Under the pieces are notes generated by a model that saw nothing but the letters and a program-made list of their open reading frames with translations, was not told the DNA's origin and ran no database searches. Made by a program: the position numbers and the translations under genes. A stretch of 64,000 nucleotides of DNA from UBA10649 sp965227045 (lineage in GTDB: Bacteria > Actinomycetota > Actinomycetes > S36-B12): positions 3,348,001-3,412,000 of the forward strand of contig OZ245718.1 in NCBI GenBank assembly GCA_965227045.1, given 5' to 3'. Positions within the stretch are counted from its first letter, which is position 1, and every line of letters begins with the position of its first letter. Shown piece by piece: positions 35,934 to 43,506 of this stretch.

Positions 35934-36398
35934 TCACCCGGTCCGTCGGTCGAGGACGAGCGCCTCAATACGGGTGGCAGCCTCATGCGGGTCCTCGTGC
36001 TCCCAGACGCGGACGCTTATCCAGCCAGCCTTATCGAGCAGCTCGTCCGTCTCGCGGTCGCGCTCGGCGTTACGCGCGAGCTTTGGCGTCCAGTAGTCGG
36101 AGTTGGTCTTCGGGCTGCTGCCATGGTCGGGGCACCCGTGCCAGAAGCAGCCGTCCACGAAGACCGCGACAAGCGCTGGTCGGAAAACGAGGTCCGCGGT
36201 ACGACGAACTTCGGCGAGCGGTCGGGTGGAGACCCGATATCGAAGGCCCGCCGCGTGTAGCAGTCGTCGCAAGGCCAGTTCGGGAGATGTGTCGCGGGAA
36301 CGGTTCGCCTGCATGAGCCGTCGTCGTCCTGGTGACGATGCCCACGAGTTGGAAGGCAGGACCTCAGCATCGTCGGGCTTCGTCGCCTTACGCGGCAT
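35934..36398 (-). CDS. vsr: Very-short-patch repair endonuclease (Vsr)
   Basis: A 154-residue Vsr. Diagnostic segments are NRSRDTSPELALRRLLH, the catalytic-aspartate strand ADLVF, the zinc/active-site motif FVDGCFWHGCP and the C-terminal YWTPKLARNAERD...GWISVRVWEHE. Vsr nicks next to T:G mismatches made by deamination of 5-methylcytosine and so protects sites of a C5 methyltransferase, here most likely the one at 33420. It is on the opposite strand, tail to tail with the HNH gene. Its ATG lies inside the end of the lipoprotein gene (11-base overlap), which may mark the island edge. Confidence 0.93.
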   Translation of the reverse strand: MPRKATKPDDAEVLPSNSWASSPGRRRLMQANRSRDTSPELALRRLLHAAGLRYRVSTRPLAEVRRTADLVFRPALVAVFVDGCFWHGCPDHGSSPKTNSDYWTPKLARNAERDRETDELLDKAGWISVRVWEHEDPHEAATRIEALVLDRRTG

Positions 36399-36873
36399 TT
36401 GGCGCCGCTCTCGTCGCCGCGACGTAGTCGAGATCCACCGTGTCCACCTGATCGGCCCAGCGCATCGTGACTCGCCAGCAGCCCGGGAGCGGCAGGTCGA
36501 GAGTGCCGGGGCCGGGCCCGCCCTCGCGCACGCGGTGGACGACGTCGCCCGTGCCGTTGAGCTGCGCCTCGATCGTCATGGGCGCCGAGCCGTTCGGGAT
36601 CGTCTTCGCGACGAGCAGCACCTTGTTCTGCGGGTCTTCGCCCTCGCCGGTCGCGACGAGCGGCTGCGAGAAGGGCACGGCGACTATTAGGCCGTTCGAT
36701 CCGATGACGTGCGGGACTGTTGCGCCCTCGCTGAATCCGGTGTTTGCCCACTCGGGCATCTCGACGGTGACGAGGTTGCTATGGCACTCGGCCGTCGGTT
36801 CCGCGGAGCAGCCCGCGAGTGCTGTCGTGGCGAGCAGCGCTACCGCGAGCAGCGGTGCAACGCGGCGCGTCAT
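36388..36873 (-). CDS. Hypothetical secreted lipoprotein
   Basis: A 161-residue protein with a lipoprotein signal peptide ending in LAGC and a beta-rich mature part containing paired cysteines (AECHSN and PLPGCWRV). No family is recognised. Its ATG overlaps the acyl-CoA dehydrogenase stop (ATGA), so the two are co-translated, and its own end overlaps vsr. It is probably anchored on the outer face of the cell membrane. Confidence 0.75.
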   Translation of the reverse strand: MTRRVAPLLAVALLATTALAGCSAEPTAECHSNLVTVEMPEWANTGFSEGATVPHVIGSNGLIVAVPFSQPLVATGEGEDPQNKVLLVAKTIPNGSAPMTIEAQLNGTGDVVHRVREGGPGPGTLDLPLPGCWRVTMRWADQVDTVDLDYVAATRAAPNAA

Positions 36874-38465
36874 CGTGAATGCGCGCCGAACGACATGCCG
36901 GCGGAGGAGAGGCGGGTGCGGGAGAACCGGTCGCCCGCGTCGGACGTGGAGTAGCGCAGGAGAAGACCGGCCTGCAGGCACGTCGCCACGCGCTCGGCGA
37001 GGAACCGTGCCCGCGGCTCGGCGGCGGCGGGATCGGCCTTCGCGTCGTGGAGCGACTGCGCGAGCTCCTTGGAGGCAATGTCGAACTCGCTGTTCAGTCC
37101 GCGGGCGAGGTCGAGCTCGGCGATGAGGACGTCGACGACGCCCTCCTCGCGCGACACGGCGCGCAGCAGGTCTAGGGCGTTCACGTTCCCTGATCCCTCC
37201 CACACGGAGTTCACGGGCGCCTCTCGGTAGAGGCGCGGCATGCCGGACTCCTCGACATAGCCGTTACCCCCCAGGCACTCCAATGCCTCGCCGGTGACGC
37301 TCATCGTGCGCTTTGTCACATGGAACTTGGCCGCGGGCAGTGCGATGCGCCGCAGGAGTCGCTCGGGCTCGGAGCCTGCCTCGCTGTCGTCGACGGCGTT
37401 GGCCAGGCGCAGGCCGAGGGCGATTGCTGCCTCGGTCTCAAGTTCGAGGTCGGCGAGCACCGAGCGCATGAGCGGCTGGTCGACGAGGAGCTTGCCGAAT
37501 GCCGCGCGGTGTTCCGCGTGCCAGCTCGCCTGGTTCACAGCCGCCCGCATCAGTGCCGCCGATCCGAGGACACAGTCGAGACGCGTCGCGGACACCATCT
37601 CTACGATCGTCTTCACACCTCGACCCTCGTCTCCGAGCCTGAAGCCGACGGTGTTCTCGAACTCCACCTCCGACGATGCGTTCGACCGGTTGCCGAGCTT
37701 GTCCTTGAGCCGCTGGAGCCGGAACGTGTTGCGCGTGCCGTCGTCGAGCACTCGCGGCACGACGAAGCAGGTGAGTCCGTCCGGCGCCTGGGCCAGGACG
37801 AGGAAAACGTCGGACATGGGTGCCGAGCAGAACCACTTGTGGCCGGTGAGCAGGTAGTGGTCACCCTTGACGACGGCGGTCGTGCTGTTCGCACGCACGT
37901 CCGAGCCGCCCTGCTTCTCGGTCATTGCCATGCCTGCGAGCAGTGCGGGCTTTGACTGCGGGGGAGCGAGGGCGGGGTCGTAGGCGCGCTTCGTCAGTCC
38001 GGGGATCCAGCGAGCTGCCGCGTCCGGATCAGTTCGCAAGGCGGGGATCGATGCGTAGGTCATGGAGATGGGGCACATGTGGCCGGCCTCGGCCTGAGAC
38101 CAGAGGATGAAGCCGGCCGCGCGGGCCACATGGGCGCCGGGGTAGGTGCTGGCCCACGGGGAACCGTGGAGCCCGAACGACGTGGCCACCTCCATGAGGT
38201 GGTGGTAGCTCTCGTCGTAGGCGACCTCGTCGATTCGGTTGCCGTAGCGGTCGTGGGTGCGCAGCGTCGGAACTCGGGTGTTGGCGACTTCGCCCCAGGT
38301 GCGGGCCACATCGCTCCCGGCACGCTCGCCGAGCTCGGTGAGCGTCGCCGTGTGGGCTTCCGAACCGAACACCTCTATATAGCGACGCAGGACGGCGTCC
38401 TCGGTGAATTCGTTGACGCCCGTTCTCGGCGGCACCTGATTGAGCACCTCGTGGGTAGGAGCCAT
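36870..38465 (-). CDS. Acyl-CoA dehydrogenase family protein, AidB-like
   Basis: A 531-residue flavoprotein. AidB-type marks are GMAMTEKQGGSDVRANST, HKWFCSAPMSDVFLVLAQ and the C-terminal ECLGGNGYVEESGMPRLYREAP. The length is similar to E. coli AidB and longer than ordinary acyl-CoA dehydrogenases. AidB belongs to the adaptive alkylation response and binds DNA, but many actinobacterial relatives may be ordinary acyl-CoA dehydrogenases. I chose the ATG at 38465 as the first start in front of family-like sequence. It lies upstream of the lipoprotein and vsr genes in one minus-strand unit. Confidence 0.85.
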   Translation of the reverse strand: MAPTHEVLNQVPPRTGVNEFTEDAVLRRYIEVFGSEAHTATLTELGERAGSDVARTWGEVANTRVPTLRTHDRYGNRIDEVAYDESYHHLMEVATSFGLHGSPWASTYPGAHVARAAGFILWSQAEAGHMCPISMTYASIPALRTDPDAAARWIPGLTKRAYDPALAPPQSKPALLAGMAMTEKQGGSDVRANSTTAVVKGDHYLLTGHKWFCSAPMSDVFLVLAQAPDGLTCFVVPRVLDDGTRNTFRLQRLKDKLGNRSNASSEVEFENTVGFRLGDEGRGVKTIVEMVSATRLDCVLGSAALMRAAVNQASWHAEHRAAFGKLLVDQPLMRSVLADLELETEAAIALGLRLANAVDDSEAGSEPERLLRRIALPAAKFHVTKRTMSVTGEALECLGGNGYVEESGMPRLYREAPVNSVWEGSGNVNALDLLRAVSREEGVVDVLIAELDLARGLNSEFDIASKELAQSLHDAKADPAAAEPRARFLAERVATCLQAGLLLRYSTSDAGDRFSRTRLSSAGMSFGAHSR

Positions 38466-38525
38466 GGATCGATGGTAGTTCGGCCCGTGGTCCGGATGCC
38501 CGGGGAACCCAGTACCCTGTGGCGC

Positions 38526-38600
38526 ATGCATACGCAGGTTCTGACGCGTCGACTCGTCGTCGACCTCATGCGTACGTGCTCGGCGAGCTGTCGTCCGTAG
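38526..38600 (+). CDS. Putative cysteine-type leader peptide in front of the peroxiredoxin gene
   Basis: A 24-codon open frame, ATG to TAG, ending 114 bases before the peroxiredoxin ATG. Its sequence contains LTRRLVVDLMR followed by two cysteines near the end (TCSASCRP). This matches the actinobacterial putative leader peptide pattern (LTxRxxVDLxRxxSAxC) found in front of sulfur-metabolism genes, where ribosome stalling at Cys codons is thought to sense cysteine. Finding one before a cysteine-dependent peroxidase is sensible, but translation is not proven. Confidence 0.6.
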   Translation: MHTQVLTRRLVVDLMRTCSASCRP

Positions 38601-38714
38601 CTGACCCGCTCCCACCCGTGTTTGCGGGCCATAGCGGTTTCCCAAGTGATCCAGTAGGGTTTCGTTCGCACGCGCGGTGGATCTCGCACCCGCGACTAAT
38701 CAGGAGGAACAAGA

Positions 38715-39374
38715 ATGGCTCTTTCCATCGGCGCCGACGCGCCGGACTTCACCGCGGAGACGACCGAGGGTCCGCTCCACTTCTATGACTACATCGACGG
38801 CTCGTGGGCAGTGCTGTTCTCCCACCCCAAGGACTTCACCCCCGTCTGCACCACCGAGCTCGGTACCGTTGCCGCGCTCAAGCCCGAGTGGGACAAGCGC
38901 GGCGTCAAGGTCATCGGCCTCTCGGTTGACCCGGTCGATCGCCACGCAGGCTGGGCAGCAGACATCGAGGAGACCCAGGGGACTGCGGTCAACTTCCCGA
39001 TGATCGGCGACACCGACTACAACGTGTCCAAGCTCTACGACATGCTGCCCGAGTCGGTCTCAGGCGACCCGCTGGTCCGCACCCCGATGGACAACCAGAC
39101 CGTCCGCAACGTCTACATCATCGGCCCGGACAAGAAGGTCAAGCTCGTCCTCGTCTACCCGATGTCGGTCGGACGCAACTTCGACGAGATTGTGCGCGTC
39201 ATCGACTCGCTCCAGCTCGGCGCGAAGTACAAGGTCGCTACCCCGGCCAACTGGAAGAACGGCGACAACGTCTTCATCGGCGGCGCCGTGTCGGCCGAGG
39301 AGGCCAAGGAGCTGTTCCCGCAGGGTTGGGACGCCCCGAAGCCGTACCTGCGGATCATCCCGCAGCCTTCCTAA
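38715..39374 (+). CDS. 1-Cys peroxiredoxin (Prx6 type)
   Basis: A 219-residue peroxiredoxin. The peroxidatic cysteine C45 is in FTPVCTTE, and there is no second cysteine anywhere in the protein, so it is the 1-Cys kind. The C-terminal VATPANWKNGDNVFI segment is typical of the Prx6 subfamily. It reduces hydrogen peroxide and organic hydroperoxides in the cytoplasm and needs an external thiol for recycling. A strong AGGAGG precedes the ATG by seven bases. Upstream is the putative cysteine leader peptide; downstream is a strong terminator. Confidence 0.94.
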   Translation: MALSIGADAPDFTAETTEGPLHFYDYIDGSWAVLFSHPKDFTPVCTTELGTVAALKPEWDKRGVKVIGLSVDPVDRHAGWAADIEETQGTAVNFPMIGDTDYNVSKLYDMLPESVSGDPLVRTPMDNQTVRNVYIIGPDKKVKLVLVYPMSVGRNFDEIVRVIDSLQLGAKYKVATPANWKNGDNVFIGGAVSAEEAKELFPQGWDAPKPYLRIIPQPS

Positions 39375-39389
39375 ACACTCGATTCACAA

Positions 39390-39425
39390 CTTCGGGCCCG
39401 GCAGGTTCTCCTGCCGGGCCCGAAG
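39390..39425 (+). terminator. Rho-independent-type terminator after the peroxiredoxin gene
   Basis: A perfect 16-bp stem (39390-39405 with 39410-39425) and a four-base TTCT loop start 15 bases after the peroxiredoxin stop. The trailing sequence (TCTGTCTGG) is only mildly T-rich, as usual in high-G+C actinobacteria. Confidence 0.8.
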
Positions 39426-39501
39426 TCTGTCTGGCGCTCGTTTGCGAAACATTCGAAAAGTTGACCGGTCTCAGTCGAAGTAGTCGGCCTCCTACTTGTC
39501 C

Positions 39502-40368
39502 CTATCGGCCGAGTGTCCGGAACTCAGTCATGAATGTGATTGCGGCACCCACCGCATCCTGTGCGAGCACCTCGACGTCCGTCGGATCCCCCGACAAGCG
39601 CATTTGCTCGGCGAAGATACTTGCTGGCCGACTGTGCTCGTCTTGGTACATCTTGAGGGCAGCCACCACCTGCGATTCGAACGCCGCATTCGTGTCTTGG
39701 TGCATTACTGCGTCCACCGCCCGTGCTGCGGCTCTCGGTCCTCCCTCGTCGTTGTACAACAGGACAAAAGGAAGGTCATAGAAGTCCTTGTCTTGTCCAC
39801 GCGCGACAACTGCTGCAGCTTTGGACATGACGTATCCGCCGAGCCCTGCGAAGTGCACGATGACTTCTGTCGGCGCCTCCGGAAATTCCTCAAGTAGTCG
39901 GGGCGGGACTTCGAGGGTGCGCGCGACCGTGTCGTAAATCGCCGGGCGTGGACCTTGAAGGTTCTGTGCGACGACTGTCTCGCAGCCTGGCAGCACGATC
40001 TCAAGACCTGGAGAATCCGGAGTGTCGCAGAGCAATTCGAGGGTGACTCGCATGCCGTTCACTCGCGTCGTCCAGCGCCAAGCGCGGGCGGCTCCGCGAC
40101 CCGGAAGAAATCCGGCCAGATTAAGCGCGGCTTCTAACCAGGAGAAGTCCATTTCTTGGCGGTCGTACACAAACCCGACCTCAAGGAGGATGTCGACGTC
40201 GGTCGTGCCCAGGTGCGGTGCCGGAGGAGAGTGTGTTAAGTACTCGGGGTTCAGGCCGCCGATGACGACGATGCTCCCAGAGCGATTGCCTAAAGCGAGC
40301 GCGAGCCGGATGAGTGCTTCCTCGGCTAGGTCCCGAGCCAGCTTGGATCGGGACCGATCAGAAGCCAA
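39502..40368 (-). CDS. AbiEii-type nucleotidyltransferase toxin
   Basis: A 288-residue protein of the nucleotidyltransferase fold. The active-site pattern VIGGLNP followed by TDVDILLE gives the GG...DxD signature of this toxin family. AbiEii-type toxins transfer nucleotides to RNA targets such as tRNA acceptor ends and block growth until relieved by the AbiEi partner. The start is a TTG at 40368 inside the end of the AbiEi gene (11-base overlap). Local G+C is lower than in neighbouring housekeeping genes. Together they form a type IV-like toxin-antitoxin or abortive-infection pair. Confidence 0.75.
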   Translation of the reverse strand: MASDRSRSKLARDLAEEALIRLALALGNRSGSIVVIGGLNPEYLTHSPPAPHLGTTDVDILLEVGFVYDRQEMDFSWLEAALNLAGFLPGRGAARAWRWTTRVNGMRVTLELLCDTPDSPGLEIVLPGCETVVAQNLQGPRPAIYDTVARTLEVPPRLLEEFPEAPTEVIVHFAGLGGYVMSKAAAVVARGQDKDFYDLPFVLLYNDEGGPRAAARAVDAVMHQDTNAAFESQVVAALKMYQDEHSRPASIFAEQMRLSGDPTDVEVLAQDAVGAAITFMTEFRTLGR

Positions 40369-41440
40369 TTTCGGACTCCCTCAAATGTTCCGCCGCATCA
40401 GATCCGCGCACGCCGTGCCGCAGCAGGTCACCGTAGAGCCTGATAGCGGAGACCGTTGGCGCCGGTGTCCCTTGGCTGCTCTGCGTGAGCACGTGTTTCT
40501 CCGCCCTCACAAACGTGACTCGAGCGCCAGACGTTACTGGCCGCAGGTCCAAGGAACTCATGATGCGGAAGAGGCTGTGGTCGTAGTCCTTTGGATCCAG
40601 GTAGCAGCGAAGACTCGGCACATCGCTCGCAAATGGTGAGACTTGCGACAATGCGAGCCAGTCGCTCACCGCCCATTGTCGATCGCCCAGCACACGGTTT
40701 AGGTGATCGGTGATGAAATCCCACGGGTCACGAGATGAAACGTGAGCACCTGTGTGCTTGAGTGGACGCTTCTTGTACCAACTAGCCCAACTTGAGAGCA
40801 TTGCGCCTGGATCGGTCAGGTTCCTTCCCGCATTTGGTCCTCGTTCGGATCCTGTCTTGCTTGTCCACCCATTTCGGTCGAACCCTTGCATCGACTTGGA
40901 GACTTGAGGCAAGGACCACTGGACTTCTTCAGCTATTCCCGTGAGTCGCGGAACTCTGAATCCCATCCGTTCTGTCTCTGAGCCGTCAGTTGGTTGCTGG
41001 CGTGAACATTCGACCAAGAGTGTCTCTGCTACGGCACCGGTCGACGATGTCCATCTGAAGTCGGCCGGCGGCCTCGCCAAGGCTTGCTTCATGCCCTGCC
41101 GAAAGATCATGAATGCAGGCGGTTCCTCGATGTGCGCGTCGCCTGCGTCGTCGACCCAGTTGACCCGGTCGCGATCCAGTTTCTCCCGTGCACCCGGTGA
41201 TAGGCGTCGCGCCGTGACAACCATTGGCCATGCACTGCCTTGGGCTTTGCTGAGCGCGGCGTCGACGTCCCTCGGATAGCCCTCGCCGGCCCAGATCAGG
41301 AGGAAGTTCTGCGTCATCTCTCCCAAGGGCACACTCACGACTGTTCCGTGCGGTGACTCTGTCGCCGTCGCGTCTAGTGCGAGCCGTTCAGGCAAGGCCC
41401 GCAGGAACGCCTCCGCTGCAGGGTTATCTCTTATTATCAC
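40358..41440 (-). CDS. AbiEi-family antitoxin/regulator
   Basis: A 360-residue protein. The N-terminal region includes VTARRLSPGAREKLDRD and VNWVDDAGDAHIEEP, the pattern found at the start of actinobacterial AbiEi-family proteins. The C-terminal RLYGDLLRHGVRGSDAAEHLR segment matches the family's conserved helical end. AbiEi antitoxins also repress their own promoter. The GTG start at 41440 is next to a TAAAAT-like -10 on the minus strand and to a pair of direct repeats (41468-41507) that could be its binding sites. It lies directly upstream of, and overlaps, the toxin gene. Confidence 0.75.
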   Translation of the reverse strand: MIIRDNPAAEAFLRALPERLALDATATESPHGTVVSVPLGEMTQNFLLIWAGEGYPRDVDAALSKAQGSAWPMVVTARRLSPGAREKLDRDRVNWVDDAGDAHIEEPPAFMIFRQGMKQALARPPADFRWTSSTGAVAETLLVECSRQQPTDGSETERMGFRVPRLTGIAEEVQWSLPQVSKSMQGFDRNGWTSKTGSERGPNAGRNLTDPGAMLSSWASWYKKRPLKHTGAHVSSRDPWDFITDHLNRVLGDRQWAVSDWLALSQVSPFASDVPSLRCYLDPKDYDHSLFRIMSSLDLRPVTSGARVTFVRAEKHVLTQSSQGTPAPTVSAIRLYGDLLRHGVRGSDAAEHLRESEIGF

Positions 41441-41467
41441 GAATTGAGCGTAACAGGATTTTAGTAC

Positions 41468-41507
41468 CCATTACGAGAGGCACAGTAGAATACATCTCCA
41501 CTACGAG
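41468..41507. repeat. Two direct repeats upstream of the AbiE pair, possible operator
   Basis: CCATTACGAG (41468-41477) and CCACTACGAG (41498-41507) are spaced exactly 30 bases start to start, about three helical turns, 28 to 67 bases upstream of the AbiEi start. Such placement would let two regulator molecules bind one face of the DNA and block the promoter. Function is inference. Confidence 0.45.
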
Positions 41508-41792
41508 TGTGAGAAAAGGAAAAAACTATCAACTCCGGCAACTCTTGACTGATTATCAGGCGCCCTGTTGGCGTTGGGGTCCGGACAGAGCCAGCCGCGA
41601 TCCGGCTTGAGTCTACGACCAGGCTCGGGCGTTGGTTTCCGTACGGAAATACGCATAGAACCCGCTGCGAACGGCGTTTCGAGGTACCTCTGCCAACCCG
41701 TGAGCATCTCTGGGTTCTGCCGTAAGCCTCAGCGCCCGCTTCGACAAGCGAGGCCGAACACTCAGCTCGGGAATACGTCCGATTGCTTTAGA
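41508..41792. other. Intergenic stretch between AbiEi and the nitroreductase gene
   Basis: The whole gap is 41441-41837. Apart from the AbiE repeats at its left and the operator-like repeat at its right, I see no gene. It has a perfect 14-base palindrome, TTTCCGTACGGAAA, at 41636-41649 of unknown meaning, and short stop-interrupted frames on both strands. Confidence 0.5.
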
Positions 41793-41816
41793 GTTCAACT
41801 ACCTATACAGTTGAAC
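41793..41816. promoter_or_regulatory. Inverted-repeat operator before the RutE-like gene
   Basis: GTTCAACT (41793-41800) and AGTTGAAC (41809-41816) are perfect 8-base inverted halves with an 8-base AT-rich spacer, 21 bases before the start codon. The size fits a dimeric winged-helix regulator of the MarR or HxlR kind, families that often control nitroreductase and pirin genes. No such regulator gene is in the window. Confidence 0.55.
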
Positions 41817-41837
41817 AATCAACTAAAGGAGATCGAC

Positions 41838-42449
41838 TTGACCACCCTTCTTGACTCCGCCGCTCGTCCGCTCGACGAGGCGTCGATCGACCAACTGTTC
41901 CGGGATGCCCACACGGCGTACTCGTTCACCAGCGAGGGCGTCTCCGACGCGCAGCTGACCGAGCTCTACGACCTGGTGCGGCACGCGCCGACGGCCCTCA
42001 ACTCGCAGCCCTTGCGGATCACGTTCATCCGTTCAGACGAGGCGAAGGCGCGTCTGCTGCCGCACCTTGCCGAGATGAACCGCGCCAAGGCGCAGTCGGC
42101 CCCGGTCGTCGCGATCTTGACTGCAGACACGAACTTCCACGAGAACCTCGACCGCACCGCGCCCCACATGGACAACGCGAAGGCGAAGTTTGCCGACGAC
42201 GCTGCTCGCGCGCAGACCGCGATCACGCAGGGCTACCTGCAGGCCGGCTACTTCATCGTCGCCGTCCGCGCTCTCGGTCTTGATGCCGGCCCGATGGGCG
42301 GATTCGACCGCGAGGGGATCGACGCCGAGTTCCTCGGCGGCACCGCTCAGAAGTCGTTCCTCGTGGTGAACATCGGCCACGTCTCCGCTGATGGAAACCG
42401 CCCGCGCCAGTTCCGCCTCGAGTGCGAGGAGGCCGTCACCATCCTGTGA
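41838..42449 (+). CDS. RutE/HadB-like nitroreductase-fold reductase
   Basis: A 203-residue FMN-dependent nitroreductase-family protein. The segments FTSEGVSDAQLTELYDLVRHAPTALNSQPLR and the C-terminal FLVVNIGH are close to malonic semialdehyde reductase RutE (about 196 aa). I chose the TTG at 41838 because AAAGGAG lies six bases before it. It would reduce a semialdehyde or quinone-like compound with NAD(P)H. The following two pirin genes share its orientation, and the operator-like repeat upstream suggests control by an electrophile- or quinone-sensing regulator. Confidence 0.85.
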   Translation: MTTLLDSAARPLDEASIDQLFRDAHTAYSFTSEGVSDAQLTELYDLVRHAPTALNSQPLRITFIRSDEAKARLLPHLAEMNRAKAQSAPVVAILTADTNFHENLDRTAPHMDNAKAKFADDAARAQTAITQGYLQAGYFIVAVRALGLDAGPMGGFDREGIDAEFLGGTAQKSFLVVNIGHVSADGNRPRQFRLECEEAVTIL

Positions 42450-42516
42450 CGCCTCGCCCGAATAGTCCCCAGTCCCTACTCTTAAACCATCACAGCACTC
42501 GCCTTAGGAGCATCAC

Positions 42517-43488
42517 ATGCCTGCAGCAACCGCTGACACCTTGACCCTGCCGCGTCTGTCCGTCGACGCTGACGCCAAGCCGCGAGTCGTGCGCTCGGTC
42601 ACCACTGCCCCGACAGGATACGAGGGCGAGGGCTTCCCTGTGCACCGCGCATTCGCGGGCGTCGCAGCCGCGGACCTCGACCCCTTCATCCACATGGACC
42701 AGATGGGCGAGGTCGACTACGCCGCCGGTGAGCCCAAGGGCACGCCGTGGCATCCCCACCGCGGGTTCGAGACCTTCACCTACTTGATCGACGGCCAGTT
42801 CCTCCACCAGGACTCCAACGGTGGCGGCGGCGTCATCAACGACGGCGGAACCCAGTACATGACCGCTGGTGATGGCATTCTCCACATCGAGACGCCCCCC
42901 GAGGCGCTCGTCGAGTCCGGCGGCCTGTTCCATGGCGTGCAGCTGTGGATCAACCTGCCAAAGGCCATGAAGCGCATCGCCCCGCAGTACCAGGACCTCG
43001 GTGGCGTCGACTCGATGATGGTCACCACCGCTGACGGCGGAACGCTTGTTCGCGTTCTCGCCGGAGAGGTCGACGGCCATGCCGGCCCCGGCATCTCCCA
43101 CACGCCGCTCGCGGTCACGCACCTGACGATCGCCCCCGGCGCGCAGGCGGACATACCGTGGCGCACGGACTTCAACGCGCTGGCGTACGTCCTCGCTGGC
43201 ACCGGAACGGTCGGCGCAGAGCGTCGTCCGATCAAGTCCGGCCAGCTCGCACTGCTCGGCGCTGGTGACACCGTCCTCCTCCAGGCGGACGCGCAGCAGG
43301 ATTCGCGCTACCCGAACCTCGAGGTGTTCCTCATCGGCGGCGTGCCGCTGCGCGAGCCGGTTGTGCAGTACGGACCGTTCGTCATGAGCACACAGGCCGA
43401 GATAATGGAGGCCTTCGAGGACTTCCAGAAGGGCCGCCTCGGCACTGTTCCCGCCGGGGCGCTCCAGCCGCACCGTTCGGGCCAGTAA
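42517..43488 (+). CDS. Pirin-family protein (first)
   Basis: A 323-residue bicupin of the pirin family. The N-terminal metal-binding motif is HPHRGFETFTYLIDG, followed by MTAGDGILHIE, which supplies the four ligands (three His and one Glu). Bacterial pirins can act as quercetin-type dioxygenases or redox sensors. A TAGGAG ribosome-binding sequence lies before the ATG. It sits between a nitroreductase and a second pirin, suggesting a shared stress-response unit. Confidence 0.9.
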   Translation: MPAATADTLTLPRLSVDADAKPRVVRSVTTAPTGYEGEGFPVHRAFAGVAAADLDPFIHMDQMGEVDYAAGEPKGTPWHPHRGFETFTYLIDGQFLHQDSNGGGGVINDGGTQYMTAGDGILHIETPPEALVESGGLFHGVQLWINLPKAMKRIAPQYQDLGGVDSMMVTTADGGTLVRVLAGEVDGHAGPGISHTPLAVTHLTIAPGAQADIPWRTDFNALAYVLAGTGTVGAERRPIKSGQLALLGAGDTVLLQADAQQDSRYPNLEVFLIGGVPLREPVVQYGPFVMSTQAEIMEAFEDFQKGRLGTVPAGALQPHRSGQ

Positions 43489-43506
43489 GCACCACCCGCT
43501 GATCCG

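Noticed and set aside
24331..36398. A DNA phosphorothioation system with its own dnd genes
   Set aside because: No cysteine desulfurase, DndC-like PAPS-reductase fold, DndD or DndE protein is encoded anywhere in the window.
36870..38465. The AidB-like gene as a proven DNA-repair partner of vsr
   Set aside because: Many actinobacterial AidB-like proteins are probably metabolic, and nothing in the sequence ties it to methylation damage beyond proximity.
38600..38700. Intrinsic terminator or attenuator hairpin between the leader peptide and the peroxiredoxin
   Set aside because: Only a 4-5 bp imperfect stem (CCCG...CGGG) is visible, too weak to call.
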